A stretch of DNA of 64,000 nt from Pseudomonadota bacterium (GTDB taxonomy: Bacteria > Pseudomonadota > Alphaproteobacteria > UBA828). The first letter of the stretch is position 1. Every line of letters begins with the position of its first letter. The stretch is taken from the NCBI GenBank assembly GCA_027624955.1, contig JAQBTG010000001.1:62001-126000 (forward strand), written 5' to 3'. The position numbers and the translations under genes are program-made. The notes under the pieces were generated by a model. It ran no database searches and was not told the origin of the DNA. It was given only the letters and a program-made list of their open reading frames with translations. Below, piece after piece: positions 34,552-43,747 of this stretch.

Positions 34552-34622
34552 GACTGCAGGACTAGCGGATGGATTATGTGACTAAGACGGCGTCTCCGCC
34601 ATTTCCGCCCAACCGTCCGGCC

Positions 34623-35216
34623 CTATTCGATCAAGCGCTGCATCAGTGCAGTCGCGTCCGGTGTAGACCAGTCGCGGTCGCCTATAATACGTGCGATTTC
34701 CTGGCCGTCGCGGTTCAGCAGAATTGTGTAGGGAAGGCCATTCACGCGCAGTGCATGTGCCGCATCCATTCCCTCATCGATATAGAGCGGCATATTCGTA
34801 AGACCATGATCGACATAATATTGCTGCACCAGCTTCGCGCCTTTTCGGTCCACCGAAAGGGGCACAAAGGTGAAGTCCTCGCCGCCGAGCAATTCCTGCA
34901 TCGCGTCGACGGTCGGCATCTCTGCCCGGCATGGCATGCACCAGGTCGCCCAAAAATGCAGCGCAACGACCTTGCCGCGAAAATCCTCGATCGACAGGTG
35001 ATTGCCCGCAACGTCGACAAATTTGAATGCCGGCAGAGGCCGCGCCGCGTCATGGACAACCATATTGAGAATGCGCGAGCCGTCGGCCCTGGTGTCGAGG
35101 TCGATTAGGCTCTGCGCTGCCATGCCGCCGAGCGGCGCGGCGAACAGCAGGGCGATGGCCAGCACCACGCTTGGCCAGCGCGGAATGAACGGAGCGAATA
35201 AATGAGATATCTGCAT
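34623..35216 (-). CDS. TlpA/ResA-like periplasmic thioredoxin
   Basis: A 197-residue protein with an N-terminal membrane anchor or signal (about 13-35) and a thioredoxin fold. The active site is [14 protein letters not shown] (CMPC) and the cis-Pro block is [16 protein letters not shown]. It would reduce disulfides in apocytochrome c or similar clients with electrons from CcdA, which is encoded directly downstream. Confidence 0.9.
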   Translation of the reverse strand: MQISHLFAPFIPRWPSVVLAIALLFAAPLGGMAAQSLIDLDTRADGSRILNMVVHDAARPLPAFKFVDVAGNHLSIEDFRGKVVALHFWATWCMPCRAEMPTVDAMQELLGGEDFTFVPLSVDRKGAKLVQQYYVDHGLTNMPLYIDEGMDAAHALRVNGLPYTILLNRDGQEIARIIGDRDWSTPDATALMQRLIE

Positions 35217-35294
35217 AGCTTCGATACATAGTGCATCCTCGGCCGCCTGCCTAGGCCGCGCGGCCCGAGTTCACTAGGAATTGAAATGGCTTTA

Positions 35295-36128
35295 TCAGCC
35301 CTTGTGGCGCGCCGCCATGCTTTCGATAGCTGAAGTCAGGCGCGCTAGATCGGCCACGGCGCTCAGCCGGTGCCCGCCGCCCTTGACCAGGGTCACGCAA
35401 ACGTCTTCACCGCTCACCGTCTCGGCGATCTTGAGTGCAGTCTGCCATGGCACGTCTCTGTCTGCCATGCCGTGTATCAGATGGAGCGGACAGGTGAGTG
35501 CCAGGGGGCTGCGCAGCAGCAGATGGTCACGCCCGTCTTCGACCAGGGCCAGGCTCACGGGATAGGGCGTATCCTCGTATTCGGAGGGTAGATGCAGGAT
35601 CCCTTCCTCCCGCATGCGCGCTTTTGCCGCATCGTCGAATTGATCCCACATGAGGTCTTCGGTGAAATCCGGCGCCGCAGCGACGCCGATCAGGCCGGCA
35701 ATTCGCTTGGGTCGGGCACGCGCCGCGAGCAACATCTGCCACCCGCCCATGCTCGAGCCGACCAATATTTGCGGCCCCTTCGCGATCTCATCGAGAACCG
35801 CAAGCGTATCGGCGTGCCAGCGGCCGATCGTGCCGTCAATGAAGCGCCCTGACGATTCGCCATGCCCCAAATAATCGAAGCGCACAAACGCGCGCCCCGC
35901 CGCGCGGCAATGGGATTCCAGAGAAATTGCTTTGGTGCCGCTCATATCGGACATCAGGCCGCCCAAAAACATCACGCCGGGAGCCTTGCCCTCCAGCAAA
36001 TGGTAGGCGATTGTCTGCCCGTCCGGTGCGCTGAGGATGCGCGCACTCTCAGGGTTTGCCGCAGTTGGATCAGTTATGGAACTATCTCCTGGCAGGTCGA
36101 TGCCTGTTTTCACTATGACGCGGAACAC
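35295..36128 (-). CDS. Alpha/beta hydrolase (ABHD10-like)
   Basis: About 277 residues. The nucleophile elbow is VGSSMGGWQM, the oxyanion region is FLGGLMSDMSGTKA, and the C-terminal acid-base pair is in HGMADRDVPW and GGGHRLS. The pattern resembles ABHD10/palmitoyl thioesterase-like serine hydrolases. The start is uncertain: GTG at 36128, TTG at 36137 and GTG at 36113 are in frame, and the divergent glycosyltransferase starts only bases away. Substrate unknown. Confidence 0.82.
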   Translation of the reverse strand: MFRVIVKTGIDLPGDSSITDPTAANPESARILSAPDGQTIAYHLLEGKAPGVMFLGGLMSDMSGTKAISLESHCRAAGRAFVRFDYLGHGESSGRFIDGTIGRWHADTLAVLDEIAKGPQILVGSSMGGWQMLLAARARPKRIAGLIGVAAAPDFTEDLMWDQFDDAAKARMREEGILHLPSEYEDTPYPVSLALVEDGRDHLLLRSPLALTCPLHLIHGMADRDVPWQTALKIAETVSGEDVCVTLVKGGGHRLSAVADLARLTSAIESMAARHKG

Positions 36129-36130
36129 AA

Positions 36131-37369
36131 GTGTCAAAAGCCTCTCAATCTAACATTGGCGCTGCAGCGCGGGAAGCGCGGCAGCAACGAGCGCGGGAAG
36201 CGCCGCACAAGAATAGTCCGGTGGTGCTCCAGATCATGCCGGAGCTTGACGTGCCCGGCGGCACTGAGCGATCCACGGTGGAAATTGCCCAGGCCGTGAC
36301 CGCTGCCGGGTGGCGCGCGCTTGTCGCTTCAGCCGGTGGCGCGATGGTGCGTCAGGTGGAGTCCGCCGGCGCCCGGCATATCCAACTGCCGCTGAAAAGT
36401 AAAAACCCAATCCAGATTCGTAAAAATGCCGGGCGTTTGGCCGAGTTGATCCGGTCCGAGAATGTGGATATCATTCACGCCCGCTCGCGCGCGCCGGCAT
36501 GGAGCGCCTTGTACGCCGCACAAAAAACCGGCTGCCATTTCATTACCACCTTTCACGGCGCGTATGGCACATCCGGTGCGCTCAAACGGCACTACAACGC
36601 CGTTATGGTGAAGGGCGAGCGTGTCATCGCCAATTCCGAATTCACCGCTAATCACATCATCCACACCTATCCCATGGACCAGACGCGTCTCCGTGTCATT
36701 CGCCGCGGGGTCGATATCGCCATTTTCAGTACCGCCGCTGTCCCGCAGGCACGCCTCATCCAGCTCGCTGGGCAATGGCGCCTCCCCGACGGTAAATTCG
36801 TAATTATGTTGCCGGGCCGGCTCACATCGTGGAAAGGCCATGGCGTGTTGCTCGATGCGCTGACCCATCTCACCCGCGACGATTACGTTGTTGTCTTTGT
36901 TGGTGACGACCAAGGCCGCACCGATTATCGCAACCAGCTTGAGCGCCAGGTCGAGAAGAACGGCCTCGGCCATATCGTCCGCTTTGCCGGACCGTGCCGC
37001 GATATGCCGGCGGCCTATATGTCGGCGGATGTGGTGGTCAGCGCCTCCACCAAGCCGGAAGCCTTTGGCCGGGTGATCGTCGAGGCGCAAGCGATGGGCC
37101 GCCCCGTCGTCGCCTTCGATCATGGTGGCGCCAAGGAAACCATTCTCGAAGGTGAGACCGGGCTTTTGGTCGAGCCGGGCGATGCCGTTGCGCTCGCCCG
37201 CGCCCTCAACGCGGCGCTCGATCTTGATGTCGAGCGCCGTACATCGATGGCGCAAGTGGCGATCCGCCATGTGCGGGAAAATTTCACGCTCGAGAAAATG
37301 TGCGACGGCACACTTGCTGTTTATCGCGAAGTCCTGGCCGGCGAACCGCCGGCCACGAGCGACCGGTGA
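36131..37369 (+). CDS. Glycosyltransferase family 4
   Basis: A 412-residue GT-B enzyme that moves a sugar from a nucleotide donor. Motifs: PELDVPGGTERSTVEIA at the N-terminus, HARSRAPAWSALYAA, and the donor site with EAFGRVIVEAQAMGRPVVAFDHGGAKE. It is probably part of lipopolysaccharide or exopolysaccharide assembly. The start is GTG at 36131 without a clear ribosome site, so a later start is possible. Its stop overlaps the GTG of the next glycosyltransferase. Confidence 0.9.
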   Translation: MSKASQSNIGAAAREARQQRAREAPHKNSPVVLQIMPELDVPGGTERSTVEIAQAVTAAGWRALVASAGGAMVRQVESAGARHIQLPLKSKNPIQIRKNAGRLAELIRSENVDIIHARSRAPAWSALYAAQKTGCHFITTFHGAYGTSGALKRHYNAVMVKGERVIANSEFTANHIIHTYPMDQTRLRVIRRGVDIAIFSTAAVPQARLIQLAGQWRLPDGKFVIMLPGRLTSWKGHGVLLDALTHLTRDDYVVVFVGDDQGRTDYRNQLERQVEKNGLGHIVRFAGPCRDMPAAYMSADVVVSASTKPEAFGRVIVEAQAMGRPVVAFDHGGAKETILEGETGLLVEPGDAVALARALNAALDLDVERRTSMAQVAIRHVRENFTLEKMCDGTLAVYREVLAGEPPATSDR

Positions 37370-38295
37370 GCAGCACCGGCGGCGAAATTCTCGTCATCAA
37401 ACACGGCGCGCTCGGCGATTTTGTGCTGTCGACGGGGCCATTCGCGGCGATCCGCGCGCACCACGCGCGAGCGCAGATTACGCTTCTCACCACCGCGCCG
37501 TTTGAAGAGATGGCCCGCCGCTCCGGGTATTTCGATCGCATTTGGTGCGATTCTCGGGCCTCGAAGTGGAACATTCCGGCATGGCTCGGTCTCTGCCGGC
37601 GTTTACGCGGCGCAGGCTTTAGCCGCGTCTATGACTTGCAAACCTCACGCCGCTCAACCTCCTATTACCGTTACTTTGCTGCGCCCCGCCCGGAATGGTC
37701 GGGTATCGCCAGGGGCTGCTCGCACCCGCATGCCAATCCAGAGCGCAATACCATGCACACCGTGGCACGCCAGCGCGAACAGCTCGCCGTGGCCGGCGTC
37801 GACGCGGTCGCGGCGCCGGATCTGTCGTGGCTGGACGGCGACATATCTGAACTCGCGCCGGCTGAGCCCTATGTTCTCCTGGTGCCCGGCGGCTCGGCTC
37901 ACCGTCCCGAAAAACGCTGGCCGGCCGAGGCTTATGGCGAGCTGGCATCGGGTCTAGCTGGGACGGGGTATCTGCCGCTTCTGCTCGGCGCAGCGGCGGA
38001 GCGCCCTGTCTTGGCGGAAATCCACACCATCTGCCAGGCGGCGCGAAATCTTTGTGGGCGCACAGAGTTCAGCCAGATCGTCGCGCTGGCTCGCGGCGCC
38101 GTGGCGGCGGTCGGCAATGATACCGGGCCGATGCATCTCATCACCGCCGCCGGCTGTGCCGCCACGGTACTGTTTTCCGGTGCCTCCGACCCTGCCTTGA
38201 CCGCCCCACACGGCCCCGCCGTTCATATTTTGCAGCGCCAGCGTCTGGCCGACTTGCCGGTGGCGGAAGTTCGCGCTTCGTTGACGTTGGCTTAA
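37366..38295 (+). CDS. Glycosyltransferase family 9 (heptosyltransferase-like)
   Basis: A 309-residue GT9 enzyme, the family that adds ADP-heptose to lipopolysaccharide core. The N-terminal block is [23 protein letters not shown], and the C-terminal block is [18 protein letters not shown]. The GTG start overlaps the GT4 stop (GTGA), so the pair is coupled. Sugar and acceptor cannot be told from sequence alone. Confidence 0.9.
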   Translation: MSSTGGEILVIKHGALGDFVLSTGPFAAIRAHHARAQITLLTTAPFEEMARRSGYFDRIWCDSRASKWNIPAWLGLCRRLRGAGFSRVYDLQTSRRSTSYYRYFAAPRPEWSGIARGCSHPHANPERNTMHTVARQREQLAVAGVDAVAAPDLSWLDGDISELAPAEPYVLLVPGGSAHRPEKRWPAEAYGELASGLAGTGYLPLLLGAAAERPVLAEIHTICQAARNLCGRTEFSQIVALARGAVAAVGNDTGPMHLITAAGCAATVLFSGASDPALTAPHGPAVHILQRQRLADLPVAEVRASLTLA

Positions 38296-38321
38296 CCATA
38301 ATTGTGCAAGGCTTGCGTGGC

Positions 38322-38349
38322 TTGACAGGGGTTGCGCGCCTAGTAGAGT
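38322..38349 (+). promoter_or_regulatory. Candidate housekeeping promoter of thrS
   Basis: TTGACA at 38322-38327 is followed after 16 bases by TAGAGT at 38344-38349, a fair sigma-70-type match. It would start transcripts near 38356, leaving a leader of about 64 bases that contains the tandem repeat described next. Sequence match only. Confidence 0.45.
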
Positions 38350-38362
38350 GCCGCCACTTTTA

Positions 38363-38410
38363 CTGCGGTGTTTCCTGCGGTGTTCAGATTTACTGCGGCG
38401 TTCAGAATTA
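38363..38410 (+). repeat. Tandem 18-bp repeat in the thrS leader
   Basis: Two adjacent 18-base units (38375-38392 and 38393-38410) share 16 of 18 bases with the core CTGCGGNGTTCAG, and a shorter copy (CTGCGGTGTTTC) starts at 38363. The array ends just before the AAGAGG ribosome site of thrS. It could be a binding site or a slippage product; no obvious hairpin mimics the E. coli thrS operator. Confidence 0.6.
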
Positions 38411-38419
38411 AAGAGGTCC

Positions 38420-40339
38420 ATGCCCGAATTTACTTTGCCAGACGGCTCGACGCGCTCTTTCGAGAACCCGATAAGCGGGCTGGAGATCGCTGCCAGTATC
38501 GGCCCTGGCTTGGCCAAGGCGGCGCTTGTGGTGTCGGTCGATGGCGAATTATGGGATCTCTCGCGCGTCATCGAGAAGGACGCGGCAATCAGTATCGTCA
38601 CCGCCAAGGACGCGGCGGGGCTTGAGGTATTGCGGCACGATACCGCGCATGTGATGGCCGAGGCCGTCAAAGAACTATATCCCGATACCCAAGTCACGAT
38701 CGGCCCGGCCATCGAAAACGGCTTCTATTACGATTTTGCCCGCGCTCAGCCGTTTACGCTCGACGATCTGGGAGCGATTGAAGCGCGCATGGCCGAAATC
38801 GTCGAACGCGATGAGGAAATTACGCGTGAAGTATGGCCGCGCGACCGAGCGGTTGAATATTATAAAAACGCGGGCGAGCATTATAAGGCAGAGATCATTG
38901 CTGGCATTCCTGCGGATCAGGATGTCAGCCTCTACCGCCAGGGAAATTTCATCGATCTCTGCCGCGGGCCGCATTTGCCATCTACGGGGCGTATCGGCGC
39001 CTTCAAACTGACCAAGGTCGCCGGCGCCTATTGGCGCGGCAATTCCGACAACGAAATGCTGCAACGCATTTACGGCACTGCGTGGGCGACAGAAAAAGAT
39101 CTCACAGCCTATCTGCACCGCTTGGAGGAAGCCGAAAAGCGCGATCACCGGCGCCTCGGCCGCGAGATGAATTTGTTCCATCTCCAGCAGGAAGCGATGG
39201 GCATGGTGTTTTGGCACCCGCATGGCTGGCAGCTTTACCGCACGCTGCAAACTTATATGCGCCAGCGCCTGGATGATGCCGGTTATGTCGAGGTGAAGAC
39301 CCCGGAACTGATCGACCGCAGTTTGTGGGAAGCCTCCGGCCATTGGGAAAAATTCCGCGAGCACATGTTCACCACCGAGGCGGAAGAGCGAATTTTGGCA
39401 TTGAAGCCGATGAACTGCCCAGGTCATGTGCAGATCTTCCGCCAGGGCATCAAGAGCTATCGGGATTTGCCGTTGCGCATGGCCGAGTTCGGCGCCTGCC
39501 ACCGCTATGAGCCGTCCGGCGCGTTGCACGGCTTGATGCGGGTGCGTGGCTTCGTGCAGGACGATGCTCATATTTTCTGCACCGACGACCAGATCACGCC
39601 TGAGACCGAAGATTTTTGCGAACTTCTGATGTCGATATATCGTGATTTCGGCTTCGACGAGGTGCGCGTCAATTTTGCCGACCGACCAGCGATCCGGGTC
39701 GGCACGGACGATGTCTGGGATCGCGCCGAAGGGGCGCTGTTGGAAGCGGTCAAAGGCACCGGCCTTGAGGTCCAGCACAATCCCGGAGAGGGCGCGTTTT
39801 ACGGCCCCAAGCTCGAATTCATCCTGCGTGACGCCATTGGGCGCGACTGGCAATGCGGCACGCTACAGGTGGATTTTGTTCTGCCCGAGCGGCTTGACGC
39901 TTCCTATATCGGCGAGGATGGCGAGCGCCATCGCCCGGTCATGCTTCACCGTGCGATCCTCGGCTCGCTCGAACGCTTCCTCGGCATTCTTATCGAGCAT
40001 CATGCCGGGCGCTTTCCGCTCTGGCTGGCGCCGCGCCAAGTGGTAGTGGCGACCATAACCGCTGACAGCGACGCCTATGCCGGCCAGACGGTGGCGCGGC
40101 TCAAGGCGGCAGGGTTGAAGGCCGAAGTGGATTTGCGCAACGAGAAAATCGGCTACAAGGTGCGCGAACACAGCGTCGCCAAGATTCCCGTTATTCTCGC
40201 CGTCGGTGGACGCGAGGCAGAGAACGAGACCGTCGCCATGCGGCGTCTCGGCAGCAAGGAACAAGAAATACTTGCGCTGGATGAGGCCGTGGATAGACTT
40301 CAAAAAGAGGCAGCAGGACCTCTGGCGCGAGCGAATTAG
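38420..40339 (+). CDS. thrS: Threonyl-tRNA synthetase
   Basis: A 639-residue class II synthetase with full domain order: TGS (about 1-60), editing domain ([16 protein letters not shown] and [10 protein letters not shown]), catalytic core with [44 protein letters not shown] and [13 protein letters not shown], and a C-terminal anticodon-binding domain. The ATG at 38420 follows AAGAGG. It leads the translation block with infC downstream. Confidence 0.96.
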   Translation: MPEFTLPDGSTRSFENPISGLEIAASIGPGLAKAALVVSVDGELWDLSRVIEKDAAISIVTAKDAAGLEVLRHDTAHVMAEAVKELYPDTQVTIGPAIENGFYYDFARAQPFTLDDLGAIEARMAEIVERDEEITREVWPRDRAVEYYKNAGEHYKAEIIAGIPADQDVSLYRQGNFIDLCRGPHLPSTGRIGAFKLTKVAGAYWRGNSDNEMLQRIYGTAWATEKDLTAYLHRLEEAEKRDHRRLGREMNLFHLQQEAMGMVFWHPHGWQLYRTLQTYMRQRLDDAGYVEVKTPELIDRSLWEASGHWEKFREHMFTTEAEERILALKPMNCPGHVQIFRQGIKSYRDLPLRMAEFGACHRYEPSGALHGLMRVRGFVQDDAHIFCTDDQITPETEDFCELLMSIYRDFGFDEVRVNFADRPAIRVGTDDVWDRAEGALLEAVKGTGLEVQHNPGEGAFYGPKLEFILRDAIGRDWQCGTLQVDFVLPERLDASYIGEDGERHRPVMLHRAILGSLERFLGILIEHHAGRFPLWLAPRQVVVATITADSDAYAGQTVARLKAAGLKAEVDLRNEKIGYKVREHSVAKIPVILAVGGREAENETVAMRRLGSKEQEILALDEAVDRLQKEAAGPLARAN

Positions 40340-40415
40340 CTGAACTATTGAGCTACCGGGCCGGAGAATTCTATTCTGCGGCCTTTTATTGTTGAGCAAT
40401 AGAGAGGGGAATAAA

Positions 40416-40952
40416 ATCGTAAGACACACCAGTTTAGTCCCGCCGAAGCGCAGTGGACCGCGCGTGAATGAATATATCGCTGTAGACAGCGTCCGTCTTA
40501 TCGACGGTGAGGGTGAGCAGGTCGGCGTCGTTGCCATAGACCGGGCCCTCGAAATGGCCGCCGAAGCTGGCTATGACCTGGTCGAAATATCGCCCGGCGC
40601 AGAGCCACCCGTTTGCAAGCTGATGGATTACGGCAAATTCAAATACGAAGCGCAGAAAAAAGCGGCGGTCGCGCGCAAAAAGCAAAAAACCATCGACATC
40701 AAGGAAGTGAAATTCCGTCCCGGCATCAGCCAAGCAGATTATGACGTCAAACTCCGTAATATCCGGCGTTTTCTCGACGACGGTGATAAAGTGAAGATCA
40801 CCTTGCGTTTCCGTGGCCGAGAAATGGTGCATCAGGACCTCGGCATGAAAGTTTTAATGCGCGTACGCGACGATCTTGAGGACATCAGCAAGGCCGAGCA
40901 AATGGCGAAAATGGAAGGCCGGCAAATGACCATGGTGGTGACTCAAAAATAA
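40416..40952 (+). CDS. infC: Translation initiation factor IF-3, AUC start
   Basis: A 178-residue factor that binds 30S subunits and checks start codons. It has [40 protein letters not shown] and the C-terminal [18 protein letters not shown] block. The best start is the ATC at 40416, six bases after AGAGAGGGG; a TTG at 40389 would place the ribosome site inside the gene. IF-3 genes typically use AUU or AUC so the protein can limit its own synthesis. It is followed by a DyP peroxidase gene instead of rpmI. Confidence 0.93.
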   Translation: MVRHTSLVPPKRSGPRVNEYIAVDSVRLIDGEGEQVGVVAIDRALEMAAEAGYDLVEISPGAEPPVCKLMDYGKFKYEAQKKAAVARKKQKTIDIKEVKFRPGISQADYDVKLRNIRRFLDDGDKVKITLRFRGREMVHQDLGMKVLMRVRDDLEDISKAEQMAKMEGRQMTMVVTQK

Positions 40953-40985
40953 CCGCCGGTCAGTGCAGCCCGAGCAAATTTTTTA

Positions 40986-41867
40986 ATGAGCCTTTCCCAG
41001 CCCGGTATCCTCGCACCCTTGCCTTCGCAATCCCGTTATATGGAGTTTATGCTGGCGCCCGGCGCCGACGCGCTTGCTGTTTTGCGCGGCTTCGCATCGC
41101 GTCCGTTCGATACGGATGCGGTGATTGGCCTTGGCTCCGGTCTTCTCGGCGGATTGGCGTTGCCGATTGAAGGACTGCGCCCGTTCCCCGGGCTGCATAG
41201 CGCGGCCGGCGACATACCCTCGACACAAGCCGATCTCTGGCTCTGGCAGCGCGGCGATGACCGAGGGCGCATTTTCCATCTGGCGCGCGCGTTTGCGCAG
41301 CTTGTGGCGCCGGCGTTTCGCTGTGCCCGTGTAGTGGACGGTTTCATATTTGACGGTGGCCGCGATCTAACCGGCTATGAAGATGGCACCGAGAACCCCG
41401 AGGGCGATTCCGCCAGCGCTGCGGCGATTCTCAGCGCTGCGGGCCCCGGGCGCGACGGCTCCAGTTTTGTAGCTGTCCAACAGTGGCGCCACGATTTTGA
41501 TGTGTTTGAGGCCTTCGCCGAGGGCACACGCGACGATATCATCGGCCGGCGCCTGCAGGATAATGTCGAACTTGATGACGCGCCGGCTTCGGCCCATGTC
41601 AAACGCACGGCGCAAGAAAGTTTCACGCCCGAAGCCTTTGTCCTTCGCCGGTCGATGCCATGGGTAAACGGCGACGGGGCAGGGCTGATGTTTGTCGCTT
41701 TCGGAAAATCTTTCGATGCGTTCGAGGCACAATTGCGCCGCATGGCCGGCGAGGATGACCAAATTTGTGATGCGCTTTTTCGTTTCACGCGCCCGATGTC
41801 GGGCAGCTATTTTTGGTGTCCGCCAGTAGTGGCGGGAAAATTAGACTTCAGTGCCCTGGGTCTTTGA
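40986..41867 (+). CDS. Dye-decolourising (DyP-type) haem peroxidase
   Basis: A 293-residue haem peroxidase. The family motif GYEDGTENP (with the catalytic Asp), a central His in SAHVKRT as likely haem ligand, and LRRSMPW with the distal Arg are present. No signal peptide is visible, so it is cytoplasmic or encapsulin-loaded; no encapsulin gene is in the window. It sits between infC and rpmI, 33 bases after infC, in the same direction. Confidence 0.88.
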   Translation: MSLSQPGILAPLPSQSRYMEFMLAPGADALAVLRGFASRPFDTDAVIGLGSGLLGGLALPIEGLRPFPGLHSAAGDIPSTQADLWLWQRGDDRGRIFHLARAFAQLVAPAFRCARVVDGFIFDGGRDLTGYEDGTENPEGDSASAAAILSAAGPGRDGSSFVAVQQWRHDFDVFEAFAEGTRDDIIGRRLQDNVELDDAPASAHVKRTAQESFTPEAFVLRRSMPWVNGDGAGLMFVAFGKSFDAFEAQLRRMAGEDDQICDALFRFTRPMSGSYFWCPPVVAGKLDFSALGL

Positions 41868-42041
41868 GCGCAACCCGCTCCGCCGCTTGCATTTTCGCGC
41901 CACTCTGGCTACATACTGGCCCCTCGCAGAGGCGGCGCGGCTTAAGGCATGCCCAACCGCCCAGATTAGTCGCTCGTGGCCGCCATCCCTGACAGTATGG
42001 GGCGGGTGGAGCCGCAATGAAAAAGAGAGAAAGAGACCGAA

Positions 42042-42239
42042 ATGCCTAAACTTAGGACGAAAAGCAGCACCAAAGGGCGCTTTACGGTGACCGGCAGCGG
42101 AAAATTACGCCGTGGCCACGCTAAACACCGCCATGGGCTGTCGAAACAATCCAAAAAAGTGCGCCGCAGTCACCTCGGGCTCACCGTGATGGACAAAACC
42201 AACTCACCGGCGGTAAAGCGCTGGATGCCTTACCTTTAA
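42042..42239 (+). CDS. rpmI: 50S ribosomal protein L35
   Basis: A 65-residue basic ribosomal protein starting MPKLRTKSSTKGRFTVTGSGK, the canonical L35 start. It is preceded by a purine-rich ribosome site (AAAGAGAC). The 170-base gap after the DyP gene may hold a promoter or the L20 autoregulatory leader. L20 follows after 12 bases. Confidence 0.96.
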   Translation: MPKLRTKSSTKGRFTVTGSGKLRRGHAKHRHGLSKQSKKVRRSHLGLTVMDKTNSPAVKRWMPYL

Positions 42240-42251
42240 GGAGATCCGGCT

Positions 42252-42614
42252 ATGGCAAGAGTCAAAAGAGGCGTTACTTCACATGCCCGTCACAAAAAGA
42301 TCCTGGCCCGTGCCAGCGGCTATCGTGGCCGGGCAAATTCCAATTTTCGCGTCGCCATTGAGCGCGTTGAAAAGGGCCTGCAATACGCCTATCGCGATCG
42401 GCGTGCGCGCAAGCGCGATTTCCGCGGGCTTTGGATTCAGCGCATAAATGCTGCCGCTCGCGCGCATGAAATGACCTATTCAAATTTCATTCACGGCCTG
42501 TCTGTGGTGGGTATCGAGATCGACCGTAAGGTTATGGCGGATCTTGCCGTGCGCGAACCCGAGGCCTTTGCGGCCCTGGTGGAACAGGCGCGCGCCGGTC
42601 TCGCGAAAGCCTAG
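42252..42614 (+). CDS. rplT: 50S ribosomal protein L20
   Basis: A 120-residue rRNA-binding protein with the standard [18 protein letters not shown] start and [21 protein letters not shown] core. It binds 23S rRNA early in 50S assembly and in some bacteria represses its own operon. It has a ribosome site in AAGGAGATCC, and pheS follows 56 bases later. Confidence 0.97.
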   Translation: MARVKRGVTSHARHKKILARASGYRGRANSNFRVAIERVEKGLQYAYRDRRARKRDFRGLWIQRINAAARAHEMTYSNFIHGLSVVGIEIDRKVMADLAVREPEAFAALVEQARAGLAKA

Positions 42615-42670
42615 CAGCGGCCCCGCGAGGGACTGACGCCCGCTCGCGGCGGGCGCCGGAGGAAATAGCC

Positions 42671-43747
42671 TTGCAGGATTTGGAAGCCCTAAAAGCTGAA
42701 ATTCTTGTATCGTTCGAGAAATCGGGGGATGCGGCGGCGCTCGACGTCGCGCGCGTCGCAGCGCTCGGCAAGAAAGGCAGCTTGACCGCGCGCATGAAAT
42801 CCCTCGGCGGACTCGATCCCGAGGCGCGCAAAACTGCTGGTCAAACGCTCAACCGCATCAAAGATGAATTGATCGATGCGCTCGATGCGCGCCGCGCCGC
42901 GCTTGAAGGTGGCGCCCTCAATGCGCGCTTGGGCTCGGAAAAAATCGACATTACCCTCCCGATTCGCCCCGAGACTCAGGGCCGCATCCACCCGATCAGC
43001 CAAGTGCTCGATGAAATGGTGGCGATATTTGGCGATATGGGTTTTTCCGTCGCTGAGGGGCCGGACATCGAGGATGATTTCCATAATTTCACCGCCCTCA
43101 ACATCCCGCCCGAGCATCCTGCCCGGCAGATGCACGATACCTTCTATTTCCCCGAACGCGAGGACGGCTCGCGGCTGTTGCTGCGCACCCACACCTCGCC
43201 GGTGCAAATCCGCACCATGAAAGCGGGTGAGCCGCCCTACCGCATCATTGCGCCGGGCCGTACCTATCGCTGCGATTCTGACATCACTCATGCGCCGATG
43301 TTTCATCAAATCGAAGGGCTTGTGGTCGATGAGCACACCCATATGGGCCATCTCAAAGGCTGCCTGATCGATTTTGCCAAAACCTTCTTCGAGGTGGCCA
43401 ATCTGCCGGTGCGATTCCGCCCAAGTTATTTCCCGTTCACCGAACCTTCGGCGGAAATGGATATTGGCTGCGCGCGCGACCGCGGGGTGTTGCGCATTGG
43501 CGAAGGCGCCGACTGGATGGAGATTCTCGGCTGCGGCATGGTCAATCCGCGGGTGCTGGATATGTCCGGCGTCGATTCTACGCGCTATCAGGGTTTCGCC
43601 TTCGGCCTTGGCGTCGAGCGTTCGGCGATGCTGAAATATGGCATTCCCGATCTCAGAACCTTTTACGACGCCGATGCCCGCTGGCTGCGCCATTACGGCT
43701 TCGCCGCCGGCGACGTGCCGAGCCTGGTCGGTGGTCTCACGCGATGA
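42671..43747 (+). CDS. pheS: Phenylalanyl-tRNA synthetase alpha chain
   Basis: A 358-residue class II synthetase chain. An N-terminal coiled coil (1-85) is followed by the core with [39 protein letters not shown] and [18 protein letters not shown]. The start is TTG, supported by GGAGGAAA five bases upstream. The stop overlaps the pheT ATG (ATGA), coupling synthesis of the alpha2-beta2 enzyme. Confidence 0.96.
   Translation: MQDLEALKAEILVSFEKSGDAAALDVARVAALGKKGSLTARMKSLGGLDPEARKTAGQTLNRIKDELIDALDARRAALEGGALNARLGSEKIDITLPIRPETQGRIHPISQVLDEMVAIFGDMGFSVAEGPDIEDDFHNFTALNIPPEHPARQMHDTFYFPEREDGSRLLLRTHTSPVQIRTMKAGEPPYRIIAPGRTYRCDSDITHAPMFHQIEGLVVDEHTHMGHLKGCLIDFAKTFFEVANLPVRFRPSYFPFTEPSAEMDIGCARDRGVLRIGEGADWMEILGCGMVNPRVLDMSGVDSTRYQGFAFGLGVERSAMLKYGIPDLRTFYDADARWLRHYGFAAGDVPSLVGGLTR

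Noticed and set aside
38675-39853. 392-codon minus-strand ORF opposite thrS
   Set aside because: It lies wholly antisense to a certain thrS gene, has no ribosome site or recognisable motifs, and such long shadows are common in GC-rich genes.
42689-43693. 334-codon minus-strand ORF opposite pheS
   Set aside because: Antisense to a certain pheS; composition reflects the complementary codon bias.
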